Shown: positions 33,570-42,464 of the stretch, piece by piece | How positions within the stretch are numbered: position 1 is the stretch's first letter | How the letters are laid out: every line of letters starts with the position of its first letter | The notes under the pieces: model-generated | Databases searched by the model: none | Seen by the model: only the letters and a program-made list of their open reading frames with translations | Told to the model about the DNA's origin: nothing | Translations under genes and position numbers: made by a program | Assembly: GCA_963803575.1 (NCBI GenBank) | Contig: CAWDMW010000002.1 | Span: 372,001 to 436,000 of the forward strand | Reading direction: 5' to 3' | Length of the DNA stretch: 64,000 bases | From: CAWDMW01 sp963803575 | Lineage (GTDB): Bacteria > Pseudomonadota > Alphaproteobacteria > Rickettsiales > UBA998

Positions 33570-35192
33570 TTACATGTTGCCATAATTTGTGCCGCCCCCA
33601 CCTTCTGGTGGCACCCAGCGAATATTTTGGGTGGGGTCTTTAATGTCGCATGTTTTGCAGTGAATACAGTTTTGCGCGTTAATCTTTAAATGTGGTTGCC
33701 CCGCTTCCTCCACTATTTCATACACGCCCGCCGGACAATAGCGCGTCTCTGGGTTATCATAGAGCGGTAAGTTATGTGCAACCGGTACTGCCGGATCTTT
33801 TAATTGCAAATGACAGGGCTGGTCTTCTGCGTGATTCGTGTTGGTCACGTAAACCGAATCCATCTTATCAAACGTCAGCACTCCATCATGTGGTGCGTAG
33901 GCAGGTGGTGTGTGGTCTGCGGCTCTTTCTAATTGCTGATGATCTTTGTGATGTCCAAACGTCCATGGCGCGTGTCCGCGAAGCACGTACGTATCCAGCG
34001 CGCTATACGCAATGCCAGCCAGCAATCCATAGCGAAAGGAGGGACGAATATTACGCACGCGGCACAATTCTTTGCCAACCCATGAATCATTTAGCGCGGG
34101 TTCATAGGCATCCAGTAAAGCAGGTGGTTCTTCCGTGGCGAGTGCTGCAATGATCTGATCTGCCGCCAACATCCCCGATTTCATCGCTGTATGAATGCCT
34201 TTGATTTTCGGCACATTCATAAATCCGGCAGCACATCCCACCAGTACCCCGCCGGGGAAAGCAAGGGCAGGAATGGACTGCCAGCCCCCTTCATTTAAGG
34301 CACGCGCCCCATAAGAGATGCGTCGCCCTCCTTCAAAGATGGAGGCAATGTCCGGATGTGTTTTAAAGGTTTGGAGTGTTTCGTAGGGGTCAAGGTATGG
34401 ATTGCGGTAATCCAGACCAATCACAAACCCGACCGAGACTAAGTTCTCCCCCCAATGATACAGGAACGACCCGCCATAGGTTTGCTCATCCAGTGGCCAT
34501 CCGACTGAATGCAACACATGACCGGGTGTGTGCTGCTCTTTGGGGATTTCCCATACTTCTTTTAGGCCAATGCCATAGGTTTGCGGCTCGCGCCCTTTGC
34601 GGAGTTGGTGCGTGCGAATGATATCTTGCGATAGCGACCCTCGTGCGCCTTCTGCCAGTACGGTATAGGTGGCTTTCAGTGTGATGCCTTCCTGATAGGT
34701 TGGCAGGTGCGTGCCATCTGCGGCCACGCCAAAGGCACCCGTTCGCACCCCTACCACGCGGCCATCTTCTGTTACAGCTTCAGCCGCAGCGAAGCCCGGG
34801 AAAATTTGTACGCCCAGTGCTTCGGCCTGCACGGCTAGCCAACGGCATAATGCTCCGAGCGAGATAATGTAATTGCCGTGATTATGCATTTGCGGCGGGG
34901 TTGGCAGTGTAGTGCTTTTCTTCTGGCTCAAATACCTAAAGGCGTCTGAAGTGACGGGTGTGTCCAGTGGTGCGCCTCGCTCTTTCCAGTCAGGGATTAA
35001 TTCATCCAGTGCGCGTGGTTCAATCACTGCACCAGACAAAATATGCGCGCCGACTTCCGCGCCTTTCTCAAGCACCGCAATGCTGCAAGGGGTATTGTGC
35101 TGTTGTGACGCTTGCGCCAGCCGGATCGCTGTACTCAACCCCGCAACACCAGCACCCACAATCACCACATCAAACTGCATTTCTTCACTCAT
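33570..35192 (-). CDS. electron transfer flavoprotein-ubiquinone oxidoreductase
   Basis: Membrane-associated FAD and [4Fe-4S] enzyme that passes electrons from ETF (fed by acyl-CoA and amino acid dehydrogenases) to ubiquinone. The 540-residue product has the dinucleotide-binding VVIVGAGVAGLSTAIRLA near 9-26, the HILSGAVIEP motif, the central substrate part VGCAAGFMNVPKIKG, and the C-terminal ferredoxin-like domain with CPAGVYEIV and CIHCKTCDIKDP providing four cluster cysteines. Full length. ETF subunits are not in the window. It is on the minus strand, just downstream of the LysR gene in the same direction. Confidence 0.96.
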   Translation of the reverse strand: MSEEMQFDVVIVGAGVAGLSTAIRLAQASQQHNTPCSIAVLEKGAEVGAHILSGAVIEPRALDELIPDWKERGAPLDTPVTSDAFRYLSQKKSTTLPTPPQMHNHGNYIISLGALCRWLAVQAEALGVQIFPGFAAAEAVTEDGRVVGVRTGAFGVAADGTHLPTYQEGITLKATYTVLAEGARGSLSQDIIRTHQLRKGREPQTYGIGLKEVWEIPKEQHTPGHVLHSVGWPLDEQTYGGSFLYHWGENLVSVGFVIGLDYRNPYLDPYETLQTFKTHPDIASIFEGGRRISYGARALNEGGWQSIPALAFPGGVLVGCAAGFMNVPKIKGIHTAMKSGMLAADQIIAALATEEPPALLDAYEPALNDSWVGKELCRVRNIRPSFRYGLLAGIAYSALDTYVLRGHAPWTFGHHKDHQQLERAADHTPPAYAPHDGVLTFDKMDSVYVTNTNHAEDQPCHLQLKDPAVPVAHNLPLYDNPETRYCPAGVYEIVEEAGQPHLKINAQNCIHCKTCDIKDPTQNIRWVPPEGGGGTNYGNM

Positions 35193-35251
35193 AGCATTCA
35201 GTATACGCGATTATGAATGTATGGGCAAAGGCAAAGAAAGTGTCAGCCGTT

Positions 35252-36145
35252 CTAAAACGTATGTTCTGCCAGTTTGCGCTGGATGAAGTGGCGGAATGCT
35301 CTGATGCGTTTGGAATCACGCATATCCATGGGGTAGACGAGATGCACGTCAATTTCTTCGCCACTCACATCATCCAGAATGCGGCTCACGTGGCGGGCGC
35401 GCTCGACGATATAATCCGGTAGCACGGCAATACCCATCCCGTTTTTGACTGCACGCAGCAAGGCCATCAGGTTATTGACGGTAAAGACGGTGTTTAACTC
35501 GACTCCTTCCTGAGCGGCGCGTTTGGCTAGCCAGTGATACCGTTCCGGTGTGGCGCTTCCTGCGTCATTGAGTGCCAATACGCGATGCGAGTCTAAATCC
35601 TGCATGGTTTTGGGAATACCATGCACGCGCAAATAATCATTTGAGGCATAAATGGAGCTATGAATTGTGACTAATGGCCGTTGGATCAGGTCAGGGTTGC
35701 GCGAAGGATACATGCGTATTCCCAGATTAGCCTCGCCCATACTTAAATTAAGTTCCTCATCACTTAAAATCAGCTCGACTGAGATATCCGGGAATAATTC
35801 GGCAAACTCTTTCATCTGCGAGGTAAGCCATGTGGCACCAAAGGAGTAGGTGGCCGTGACTTTTAAGCGTCCTTTAGGGCGATCTGCTACCTCCAGCAGG
35901 GCATTTTCCGTGATGGTCAGTTTCTGGAAAAACTCGCTAACGGTTTTAAGGAGGATCTCGCCCTGTTCGGTTAACAGCAACCCACGTGCCCGCCTGTGAA
36001 ACAAGGTGGTGTTCAGGCTGTGTTCTAATGTTGTGATTTGGCGTGAAATAGCAGACTGACTACCGCCAAGGCGATCTGCCGCTTTGGTAATGTTTTTTGT
36101 TTGTGCAACGATATAAAATATACGCAGCTTATCCCAGTCGAGCAT
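35252..36145 (-). CDS. LysR-type transcriptional regulator
   Basis: A 297-residue regulator. The N-terminal winged helix-turn-helix is classic: LRIFYIVAQTKNITKAADRLGGSQSAISRQI near 7-37. The C-terminal part is a periplasmic-binding-protein-like effector domain (KVTATYSFGATWLTSQM onward). It is followed by the ETF-QO gene 59 bp downstream in the same direction, which it might regulate; no divergent partner is next to its start. Effector unknown. Confidence 0.93.
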   Translation of the reverse strand: MLDWDKLRIFYIVAQTKNITKAADRLGGSQSAISRQITTLEHSLNTTLFHRRARGLLLTEQGEILLKTVSEFFQKLTITENALLEVADRPKGRLKVTATYSFGATWLTSQMKEFAELFPDISVELILSDEELNLSMGEANLGIRMYPSRNPDLIQRPLVTIHSSIYASNDYLRVHGIPKTMQDLDSHRVLALNDAGSATPERYHWLAKRAAQEGVELNTVFTVNNLMALLRAVKNGMGIAVLPDYIVERARHVSRILDDVSGEEIDVHLVYPMDMRDSKRIRAFRHFIQRKLAEHTF

Positions 36146-36263
36146 GATGCCTGCTATGTGATGAACAATCCATGAATGCTTGTGCTACATTTTACGCCAT
36201 AGCACGATAGGTTTCTGACAATCACTCAATAGAAATACCACGCTTCATTAACGCACGTGCTCT

Positions 36264-37019
36264 TTAAGCAACAGTTGCCAGCTGCTCCATCACCTCATCA
36301 GGGATGTCAGCATTAGTGGTAACGTCCTGCACATCATCCAGCTCGTCCAGAGCATCCAGCAATTTCAGTAGTGACTGCGCTTTTTCGGCGTCCACTTCCA
36401 CGGGTGTTTGTGCTTGCCAGATGAGTTTTGCTGAGCGTGACTCGCCATAGTCTGCTTCCAGTGCCGCTGCTACCTCGTGCAATGATTCCATCGCGGTGAT
36501 AATACGATGGCCATCGTCATCATGCTGCGCGTCATCTGCTCCGGCAAGAATCGCGGATTCCAGCATAGTATCTACGCTTGCCACCTCTAGTGGGTACATA
36601 ATCTCTCCCACCCGATCAAACATAAAGCTGACGCTACCTGTTTCACCCAGATTACCACCATATTTAGCAAACGTTGCACGTACATCCGAAGCCGTGCGGT
36701 TACGGTTATCGGTGAGGGCATCCACTACTACAGCAATACCGCCATTGCCGTATCCTTCATAGCGGATTTCGTCATAATTATCGCCTTCCGTTTCACCGGA
36801 ACCACGCTTAATGGCGGCGTCTATTTTGTCTTTGGGCAGGTTCTCTGCTTTTGCTGCCGTAATCGCTGCACGTAAACGCGGATTCATCGCTGGGTCAGGC
36901 ATACCGGATTTCGCAGCAACAATAATTTCCTTCACCAGCCGGGTGAAAATTTTTGCCCGCTTTTTGTCTTGCGCACCTTTGCGGTGCATAATGTTTTTAA
37001 ATTTGGAATGGCCAGCCAT
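36264..37019 (-). CDS. YebC/PmpR family translational/transcriptional regulator
   Basis: A 251-residue YebC family protein, with the family start MAGHSKFKNIMHRKGAQD; I therefore start at the ATG at 37019 and not the in-frame one at 37034. The acidic second domain has YEGYGNGGIAVVVDALTDN and NLGETGSVSFMFDR. Members bind DNA or aid ribosomes at polyproline stretches. In many alphaproteobacteria the gene precedes ruvCAB; here it does not. Length is normal. Confidence 0.95.
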   Translation of the reverse strand: MAGHSKFKNIMHRKGAQDKKRAKIFTRLVKEIIVAAKSGMPDPAMNPRLRAAITAAKAENLPKDKIDAAIKRGSGETEGDNYDEIRYEGYGNGGIAVVVDALTDNRNRTASDVRATFAKYGGNLGETGSVSFMFDRVGEIMYPLEVASVDTMLESAILAGADDAQHDDDGHRIITAMESLHEVAAALEADYGESRSAKLIWQAQTPVEVDAEKAQSLLKLLDALDELDDVQDVTTNADIPDEVMEQLATVA

Positions 37020-37250
37020 TAATCTTTTCAACACCCCTATTGTTCAGGCAATCACGCATCACACTATCACCGCATCGCTTACGCACGTCAAGTTAAAGAT
37101 TCAAAACTGATTGATGCTATAGTGACATCGTCCGATGAGCTGTACAGCACGTTGTAAGCGAGCAAAATGCTCATACATATCTGCGTGTTTTTCGCGTATT
37201 GCTTTTGGCAATACTGCTTACCATGTTGTTTCATATTCATACACAAAATC

Positions 37251-37769
37251 ATGTCTAAGAATGTTAAGAAAGTCATGGAAATTGGTCACATTATCGCCGA
37301 TTTTTCAGGCATACCGTTTAGCACTAAACTCTCCAAGCTGGCAGAAGAGTTGCTGAAATGCGAAGAAGGTATGAAACGTGACATAAGTGAACTGAAGTCC
37401 CTTCAAACGGGCAAATTGCTTGGTTATGTCGGGGCAAGTCAGCAGGCGCTAGCTTACTATCCTTCGGCAGATATGTCGGAAGATATGCGCCACAAGCAAT
37501 TAATGCGTGCGCGCTGCGAATTTCAAGATGCCTATTTTCGCGTGAAATTGGTGGATAAACTTAAATGCCACCAATCAGCTATAGCTATGAACATAGCTAT
37601 CTGCCATCATTTGCAAAATCATCCGATCCAATCTAGGGAATGGCTTGGAAGATCTCTTGCCGATCATAACAAATACAGTAGTATTTACAATCCAGCTTTT
37701 GAAGAGTTGCAACGCAAGCTGCTGATGCAACGTCTCGCAAACGCATTAAGGGAGGCCTACAATCTGTAA
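37251..37769 (+). CDS. hypothetical helical protein
   Basis: A 172-residue protein if started at the ATG at 37251 (MSKNVKKVMEIGHI); the frame is open from 37167 but the extra N-terminus is cysteine- and phenylalanine-rich and unlike a natural start. It is basic and mostly helical, with no signal or membrane segment (KLAEELLKCEEGMKRDISEL; SREWLGRSLADHNKYSS). No known domain. A strong terminator follows 17 bases after the stop. Confidence 0.6.
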   Translation: MSKNVKKVMEIGHIIADFSGIPFSTKLSKLAEELLKCEEGMKRDISELKSLQTGKLLGYVGASQQALAYYPSADMSEDMRHKQLMRARCEFQDAYFRVKLVDKLKCHQSAIAMNIAICHHLQNHPIQSREWLGRSLADHNKYSSIYNPAFEELQRKLLMQRLANALREAYNL

Positions 37770-37785
37770 CTGAATCTTCGTCCGC

Positions 37786-37818
37786 AGCGGTAAGCCCATA
37801 GCTTACCGCTCTTTTTTT
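37786..37818 (+). terminator. Rho-independent terminator
   Basis: AGCGGTAAGC (37786-37795) is fully complementary to GCTTACCGCT (37801-37810), followed by C and seven T. It ends the 37251 gene and overlaps the 3' end of the convergent gene at 37803. Confidence 0.92.
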
Positions 37819-38318
37819 GTCTGTTGCTCTGCTGAGATCATCCCCCCATCGTGCTGGATGTCTTGTAGCTGGTCGTCTTTCGGAGCAAAGAGTGTAAAGA
37901 GTGTGTCGCGGTTACGGTATAAATATACACCACCACCAACCACCGCTCCGGCAAGTACGGCAAGTGTAATCATAGCTGAGCTGTCATACTCCATAGCTTG
38001 CTCAGCTTGGTTCAGATGATGTTCCATCCGAGCACCTTCACCATAGTCGTTTTTTTGTACCCCGTTCTCGTTGACATCCCAAAACCATCTGATTGTATGT
38101 TTTAACCCATGTGCTTCGGCAATATATTCACCTTTGTCGCCAGCATTAAAAATACCCAGCGGGTGCATATGTTCTTCGTATGATTCCCGCATTCCCTGAA
38201 TATAGATGCCCAACCCTGCGACTGCACCAGCGGCCACCTCGATCCATTCCAGATGAGTATCCGTTTTGCGGTAAGGCTCTTTGGGTGTTTCAGTAAGAGG
38301 TTCTTTTGCGTGTGGCAT
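37803..38318 (-). CDS. hypothetical protein with two membrane segments
   Basis: A 171-residue protein with two hydrophobic stretches: a weak one near 25-42 (IEVAAGAVAGLGIYIQGM) and a strong one near 114-134 (SAMITLAVLAGAVVGGGVYLY). Between them is a polar loop with HGLKHTIRWFWDVNENG; the end is acidic, then basic (QQTKKER). No family recognised. Monocistronic and convergent with the gene at 37251. Confidence 0.6.
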   Translation of the reverse strand: MPHAKEPLTETPKEPYRKTDTHLEWIEVAAGAVAGLGIYIQGMRESYEEHMHPLGIFNAGDKGEYIAEAHGLKHTIRWFWDVNENGVQKNDYGEGARMEHHLNQAEQAMEYDSSAMITLAVLAGAVVGGGVYLYRNRDTLFTLFAPKDDQLQDIQHDGGMISAEQQTKKER

Positions 38319-38527
38319 AATTAAGCACGATTATACATCATCATTGGCATTAATAGCAACAATCATGGCATCCTGTTTCTCTTGGCGCGATTATGCAAAA
38401 CATGGAAGTAATCGCTATCATCATAATGCCGTTTCTAAAGAATAGTTGTAATAACACTGTAATATAGTTGAAGTATTAATGAAATATAGTTGTATAACAC
38501 TACAATGAACAACAGGAGAATAATTAT

Positions 38528-39043
38528 ATGAATGATAAAACGCCCACCCTTGCAGATGGCATGACCGCAGAACAATTAAAAGAGTTTGTCGATGCAGGGG
38601 TAATTAGTAAAGAAGACGCTGCAACGATTATTAGAGATTCCCTCAAAGCCGGTACAGAGCAAGAGAAAACATGTACTGTGACTGAGCGTAGCAATACTTC
38701 AAGGGCGGAGGTGTATATGGATGGCAAAGTGAATGCGCAGGAGTCATCCAGCAATAGCCTCTCAACCACTGCCACGTTGCAAGCGGGGGTTAGGGTAAAG
38801 TTAGGGGGAACTCCCGGAACACATAAGACTACACATGTGACGGGTGGCCATTGTCCTGAGAGAACATCTTCTAATACGTTGCCATATTTCTCCGGAGGCA
38901 GTACGACTAACTCTCCTTCATTAGGTACTAAGTTTTCGCCAAATCTGGATGTGAAATCAGTGCCGCAGAACCAGTCACCTTTTACACCCGAAGTCACACC
39001 AAGTGGTGCGTCTGAGAGTAAGGACAGTGTGATTCAGCGGTAA
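38528..39043 (+). CDS. hypothetical Ser/Thr-rich protein
   Basis: A 171-residue protein with a good ribosome binding site (ACAGGAGAATAATT). The first 40 residues look like a short helical hairpin (GMTAEQLKEFVDAGVISKED, the pattern of SHOCT-like or phage-type N-terminal motifs), the rest is low-complexity, rich in Ser, Thr, Pro and Gly and probably disordered. No membrane segment. The 90 bp upstream contain two similar AT-rich repeats (ATAGTTGTAATAACACT and ATAGTTGTATAACACT), possible operator or promoter elements. Confidence 0.6.
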   Translation: MNDKTPTLADGMTAEQLKEFVDAGVISKEDAATIIRDSLKAGTEQEKTCTVTERSNTSRAEVYMDGKVNAQESSSNSLSTTATLQAGVRVKLGGTPGTHKTTHVTGGHCPERTSSNTLPYFSGGSTTNSPSLGTKFSPNLDVKSVPQNQSPFTPEVTPSGASESKDSVIQR

Positions 39044-39052
39044 GGAACATCT

Positions 39053-39196
39053 AGGGCGTGTTACACTAACTACTATAGCGTGCTGCAAACAGCAGGTTTC
39101 TACGCTTACCACGCTCATGTATATGAAGTACACTCCGCTCCGGTTCTTGCAACCTGTTGTTTTCGCTATGCTCTAGCGTTAGTGTCAACACGCCCT
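39053..39196. repeat. long imperfect palindrome (MITE-like)
   Basis: AGGGCGTGTTACACTAAC (39053-39070) pairs with GTTAGTGTCAACACGCCCT (39178-39196) apart from one extra base. Inner arms also pair: ATAGCG with CGCTAT, and AAACAGCAGGTT with AACCTGTTGTTT. The same outer motif occurs at 18287 and, in altered form (CTAGAGCGTGTTAACAC on the minus strand), near 39242-39258. This is a dispersed, non-coding, terminal-inverted-repeat element. Confidence 0.75.
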
Positions 39197-39254
39197 AATC
39201 CATCACTGGCGATGCGATGATGACTCATGGCACCGTATAGTGTGTTAACACGCT

Positions 39255-39425
39255 CTAGTTTCCTGGCATGGTACGGGTCATCATGCGCATGGTGGCCATG
39301 GCGTTTGGATCACCATAATGCATACTGTTCCACGCAACAGACGATTCGCCGTAAGAGCCAGCGGTGCGGGTGGAGCCGCAGGCGGTGAGTGTGCATATAC
39401 AAAGAAGCAAAGCAAGCAAGCGCAT
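39255..39425 (-). CDS. very small predicted lipoprotein
   Basis: A 56-residue protein starting MRLLALLLCICTLTAC, with lipobox LTAC at the end of a short hydrophobic signal. The mature part has SYGESSVAWNSMHYGDPNA and a Met-rich end (MATMRMMTRTMPGN). It matches the 41-residue lipoprotein at 18558 in signal and in the AWNxM motif. Its stop lies inside a third copy of the GCGTGTT repeat. Function unknown. Confidence 0.65.
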   Translation of the reverse strand: MRLLALLLCICTLTACGSTRTAGSYGESSVAWNSMHYGDPNAMATMRMMTRTMPGN

Positions 39426-39623
39426 GAATAATATCCGTTAAAGTGCGTTGTTATTATGTGCCTCATATAACAAGGGGATTTACCTTTGAGAACCCGCTGC
39501 AAATGCAAGCCACATATGCAGTCAGTGCATGTATGCGCCGTGTGCATAGTCCGCTATAACATTAGTGCATAGCAGGCAGGTAGGGCTTGCATATTCGCAC
39601 ATCTTCCCCCTACAGTGGGCGGC

Positions 39624-40346
39624 ATGACCAGCCCGACTTCCTCAACACGTATTATCTTACTAACCGGTGCTTCTCGCGGCATTGGTGCTGCGGTAGCCAG
39701 ACGGTTGGCGAGGGAACCGGATACACATCTGGTGTTGGCGGCGCGTAATGTAGCGCATCTGGAAGCCGTGGATGATGCGGTGCAGGATGCTGGTGGAAGC
39801 GCAACCTTAGTACCGGTTGATTTGGCACAGCATGAGCGCATTGATGCATTGGGTGCGGCGATACTGGAAAAATTTGGACGGCTGGACGGGTTTATTGGCA
39901 ATGCAGCGATTCTTGGCAAGCTAAGTCCACTAACGCACATCACTCCGGAGCAATGGCAGGCATTGCTGGATGTAAATGTAACCGCCAACTGGCGATTGCT
40001 TCGGATACTTGACCCGTTACTCACCAGAAGCCAACATCCGCGTGTGGCGTTCGTCACTTCAGGCATCACGCAAATGACTGCACCATATTGGGGGGGGTAT
40101 CGCCTGACCAAAGCAGCATTGGAGAGTTTATGCGAATCTTACGCCGCTGAAACAACGCACGGCGATATGAAGGTTAATCTGATAGACCCGGGAGTTGTGG
40201 CTACCGACATGCGCGCACAAGCCTTCCCCAGCGAAGCAAAACATACGTTATTATCCCCCGACGATGCATGTGTGACGGATCTGTTTGTGCAGGCTATGTC
40301 TGTGGATTGTAAGTATCATCAGGCACGCTTATTCGTGTCCGCTTAA
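39624..40346 (+). CDS. short-chain dehydrogenase/reductase
   Basis: A 240-residue classical SDR. The NAD(P)-binding TGASRGIGAAVARRL near 14-28, the NAAILG motif near 91-96, the catalytic Ser in VTSGI and Tyr-x3-Lys in GYRLTKAALESL are all visible, as is LIDPGVVATDMRA. It resembles YciK-type SDRs of proteobacteria. The substrate is unknown. Start at the ATG at 39624; a GTG at 39615 is also in frame. About 95 bp separate it from the peroxiredoxin gene. Confidence 0.93.
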   Translation: MTSPTSSTRIILLTGASRGIGAAVARRLAREPDTHLVLAARNVAHLEAVDDAVQDAGGSATLVPVDLAQHERIDALGAAILEKFGRLDGFIGNAAILGKLSPLTHITPEQWQALLDVNVTANWRLLRILDPLLTRSQHPRVAFVTSGITQMTAPYWGGYRLTKAALESLCESYAAETTHGDMKVNLIDPGVVATDMRAQAFPSEAKHTLLSPDDACVTDLFVQAMSVDCKYHQARLFVSA

Positions 40347-40440
40347 AAAACGCAGCCATGGGGCTTGCTTTTAGGCATAAGAGTCATATATCAGTTAATC
40401 ACTTATCATTTTGATTCTATGTCTTAAGGAGGCACTATTT

Positions 40441-41043
40441 ATGAGCGTACTTGTTGGAAAACCAGCCCCGGATTTTACTGCGAATGCTGTACTTGGCGAT
40501 GGCAGCATTGAGGAAAACTTTAAACTGCATGATTATATTAAAGGCAAAATTGGTGTGTTGTTTTTCTACCCGCTGGATTTCACCTTTGTGTGTCCATCAG
40601 AGATTATTGCATTTAACAACCGGTTTGACGAGTTTCGCTCACGTGGTGCAGAAGTGATTGGCATTAGTGTTGATTCGCACTTTACGCATATTGCATGGCG
40701 TAATACGCCAGTGAATAAAGGCGGAATCGGCGCGGTGAAGTTCCCGCTTGTGGCTGATTTGACCAAGCAGATTGCGCGTGATTATGATGTGCTGGTGAAT
40801 GAGTCCGTAGCATTCCGTGGTACGTTCATGATTGATAAAGAAGGCGTGGTGCGTCATCAGTTAGTAAATGACTTGCCGCTTGGCCGTAATGTGGATGAAG
40901 CCATCCGTATGGTGGATGCACTGAATTTCCACGAAGAACATGGTGAAGTCTGCCCCGCCGGCTGGAACCGTGGGTCTGAAGGCATGAAAGCAGACGCTGC
41001 TGGTGTGGCGTCTTACCTTGAGAAGAATGCGGAAGCTCTGTAA
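40441..41043 (+). CDS. 2-Cys peroxiredoxin (AhpC/Prx1 type)
   Basis: Reduces hydrogen peroxide and organic hydroperoxides. The 200-residue product has the peroxidatic Cys51 in FTFVCPSE and the resolving Cys171 in GEVCPAGW, as in typical 2-Cys enzymes, plus the catalytic FYPLDFTFV and GTFMID motifs. The ATG at 40441 follows AAGGAGGCACTATTT, a strong ribosome binding site. It is 62 bp upstream of trxB; the pair can pass electrons from NADPH through thioredoxin to peroxide, although thioredoxin itself is not here. Confidence 0.95.
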   Translation: MSVLVGKPAPDFTANAVLGDGSIEENFKLHDYIKGKIGVLFFYPLDFTFVCPSEIIAFNNRFDEFRSRGAEVIGISVDSHFTHIAWRNTPVNKGGIGAVKFPLVADLTKQIARDYDVLVNESVAFRGTFMIDKEGVVRHQLVNDLPLGRNVDEAIRMVDALNFHEEHGEVCPAGWNRGSEGMKADAAGVASYLEKNAEAL

Positions 41044-41105
41044 AATATAACGATAGCACCTTGCCCATTTGGGTGGGGTGCATGCAAATGTAGGGATAAT
41101 GTGCT

Positions 41106-42050
41106 ATGGCTCAAACGCATAGTTGTGATGTATTGATTATAGGTTCTGGTGCTGCAGGATGTAGTGCAGCGATTTATGCAGCGCGTGGTGGGCATTCCAC
41201 CATTATGGTGCATGGGATGCAACCGGGTGGGCAATTGACCATCACAACCGAAGTAGAAAATTATCCGGGATTTGCTGAAGCTATTCAGGGCCCCTGGCTG
41301 ATGGAGCAAATGGAAAAGCAGGCTGAGCATGTTGGCACCACTGTTATTCATGACCTGATTACTGAAGTTAGTATGGATGCACGTCCCTTTGTTGCAAAAG
41401 GTGATTCAGGTGACACGTATGAAGGCAAAACGCTGATTATTGCAACCGGTGCATCCGCGCGCTGGTTAGGGTTGGAGAGTGAGCATACATTCCAGAATTT
41501 TGGCGTGTCCGCTTGTGCCACCTGTGACGGGTTTTTCTTCAAAGATAAGCCTGTTGCGGTGATTGGCGGGGGCAATAGTGCAGTGGAAGAAGCATTATTT
41601 TTGGCGCAGATTGCCAGCAAAGTCACGTTGATCCATCGTCGTGATGAATTACGCGCAGAAAAGATTATGCAGGAACGTTTATTTAAACATCCGAAAATTG
41701 AAGTGATTTGGGATAGTGTGGTGGAAGAATTTGTGGGTGAACAAAACCCACCATCTTTGACAGGCGTGAAGATCAAGAACGTCAAAACGGATGAGTTGTC
41801 CGAAGTGGCGGTGGAAGGCGCGTTCGTTGCGATTGGCCATGACCCTAACACAAAAATGTTTGATACGTTGGAGCAGGACAAAGCAGGATATCTGATTACG
41901 GCGAATGACAGTACCCGCACTAATGTAGATGGTGTGTTTGCTGCTGGTGACGTGCAGGATGCCATTTATCGCCAAGCCATCACCGCTGCTGGCACCGGAT
42001 GTATGGCTGCACTGGAAGCAGACAGGTTTTTAGCGGCGCAGGAAGTGTAA
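41106..42050 (+). CDS. trxB: thioredoxin reductase
   Basis: FAD enzyme that reduces thioredoxin with NADPH. The 314-residue protein has the FAD motif IIGSGAAGCSAAIYAAR near 11-27, the redox-active CATC (Cys137 and Cys140), the NADPH motif VIGGGNSAVEEALFLA and the C-terminal GVFAAGDVQDAIYRQA. Length is normal. Placed directly after the peroxiredoxin gene. Confidence 0.96.
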   Translation: MAQTHSCDVLIIGSGAAGCSAAIYAARGGHSTIMVHGMQPGGQLTITTEVENYPGFAEAIQGPWLMEQMEKQAEHVGTTVIHDLITEVSMDARPFVAKGDSGDTYEGKTLIIATGASARWLGLESEHTFQNFGVSACATCDGFFFKDKPVAVIGGGNSAVEEALFLAQIASKVTLIHRRDELRAEKIMQERLFKHPKIEVIWDSVVEEFVGEQNPPSLTGVKIKNVKTDELSEVAVEGAFVAIGHDPNTKMFDTLEQDKAGYLITANDSTRTNVDGVFAAGDVQDAIYRQAITAAGTGCMAALEADRFLAAQEV

Positions 42051-42183
42051 AGGCGTCTTTCTAGAGCCGTTTATGTGTAAAAAATTTACAGCAGACTGCG
42101 CTACATTGCGTTGACATTCATCTAATACATAGTTATGCATTAGTTTGTTAATTTAGATTTGCATTAAGTGCAAACTTCTGGTT

Positions 42184-42360
42184 TTGAATAAATATTTTAT
42201 CGTGCGAATCAGTGGTTCAGATAAGACTCATCTGATCGTGTGTGGCGACTTAGCAAGTGCCTGGAACTCAGCCGTTGCCATGGCTGATGGCAGCGAACAT
42301 AACGTGATACAATTTGCCGAGATCTTGCAAAATGAACTGGGTGTGTGGTTACGTATCTAG
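42184..42360 (+). CDS. small hypothetical protein with TTG start
   Basis: A 58-residue open frame from TTG (NKYFIVRISGSDKTHLIVCG to ILQNELGVWLRI). It has natural-looking alternation of hydrophobic and charged residues and is followed after 21 bases by a clean factor-independent terminator, which supports real transcription. No ATG and no strong ribosome binding site are visible, so the start is uncertain; the gene may also be a remnant. Function unknown. Confidence 0.45.
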   Translation: MNKYFIVRISGSDKTHLIVCGDLASAWNSAVAMADGSEHNVIQFAEILQNELGVWLRI

Positions 42361-42381
42361 GACTATAGCCCCCTCAAGCTA

Positions 42382-42408
42382 CCAACCCTTTTGGGTTGGC
42401 TTTTTTTT
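42382..42408 (+). terminator. Rho-independent terminator
   Basis: CCAACCC pairs with GGGTTGG around a TTTT loop (42382-42399), followed by C and eight T. Confidence 0.92.
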
Positions 42409-42464
42409 ACCTGTATATCATGTATTACTTATCATTATTTCACACATGTTTAAGGATATAGTAT

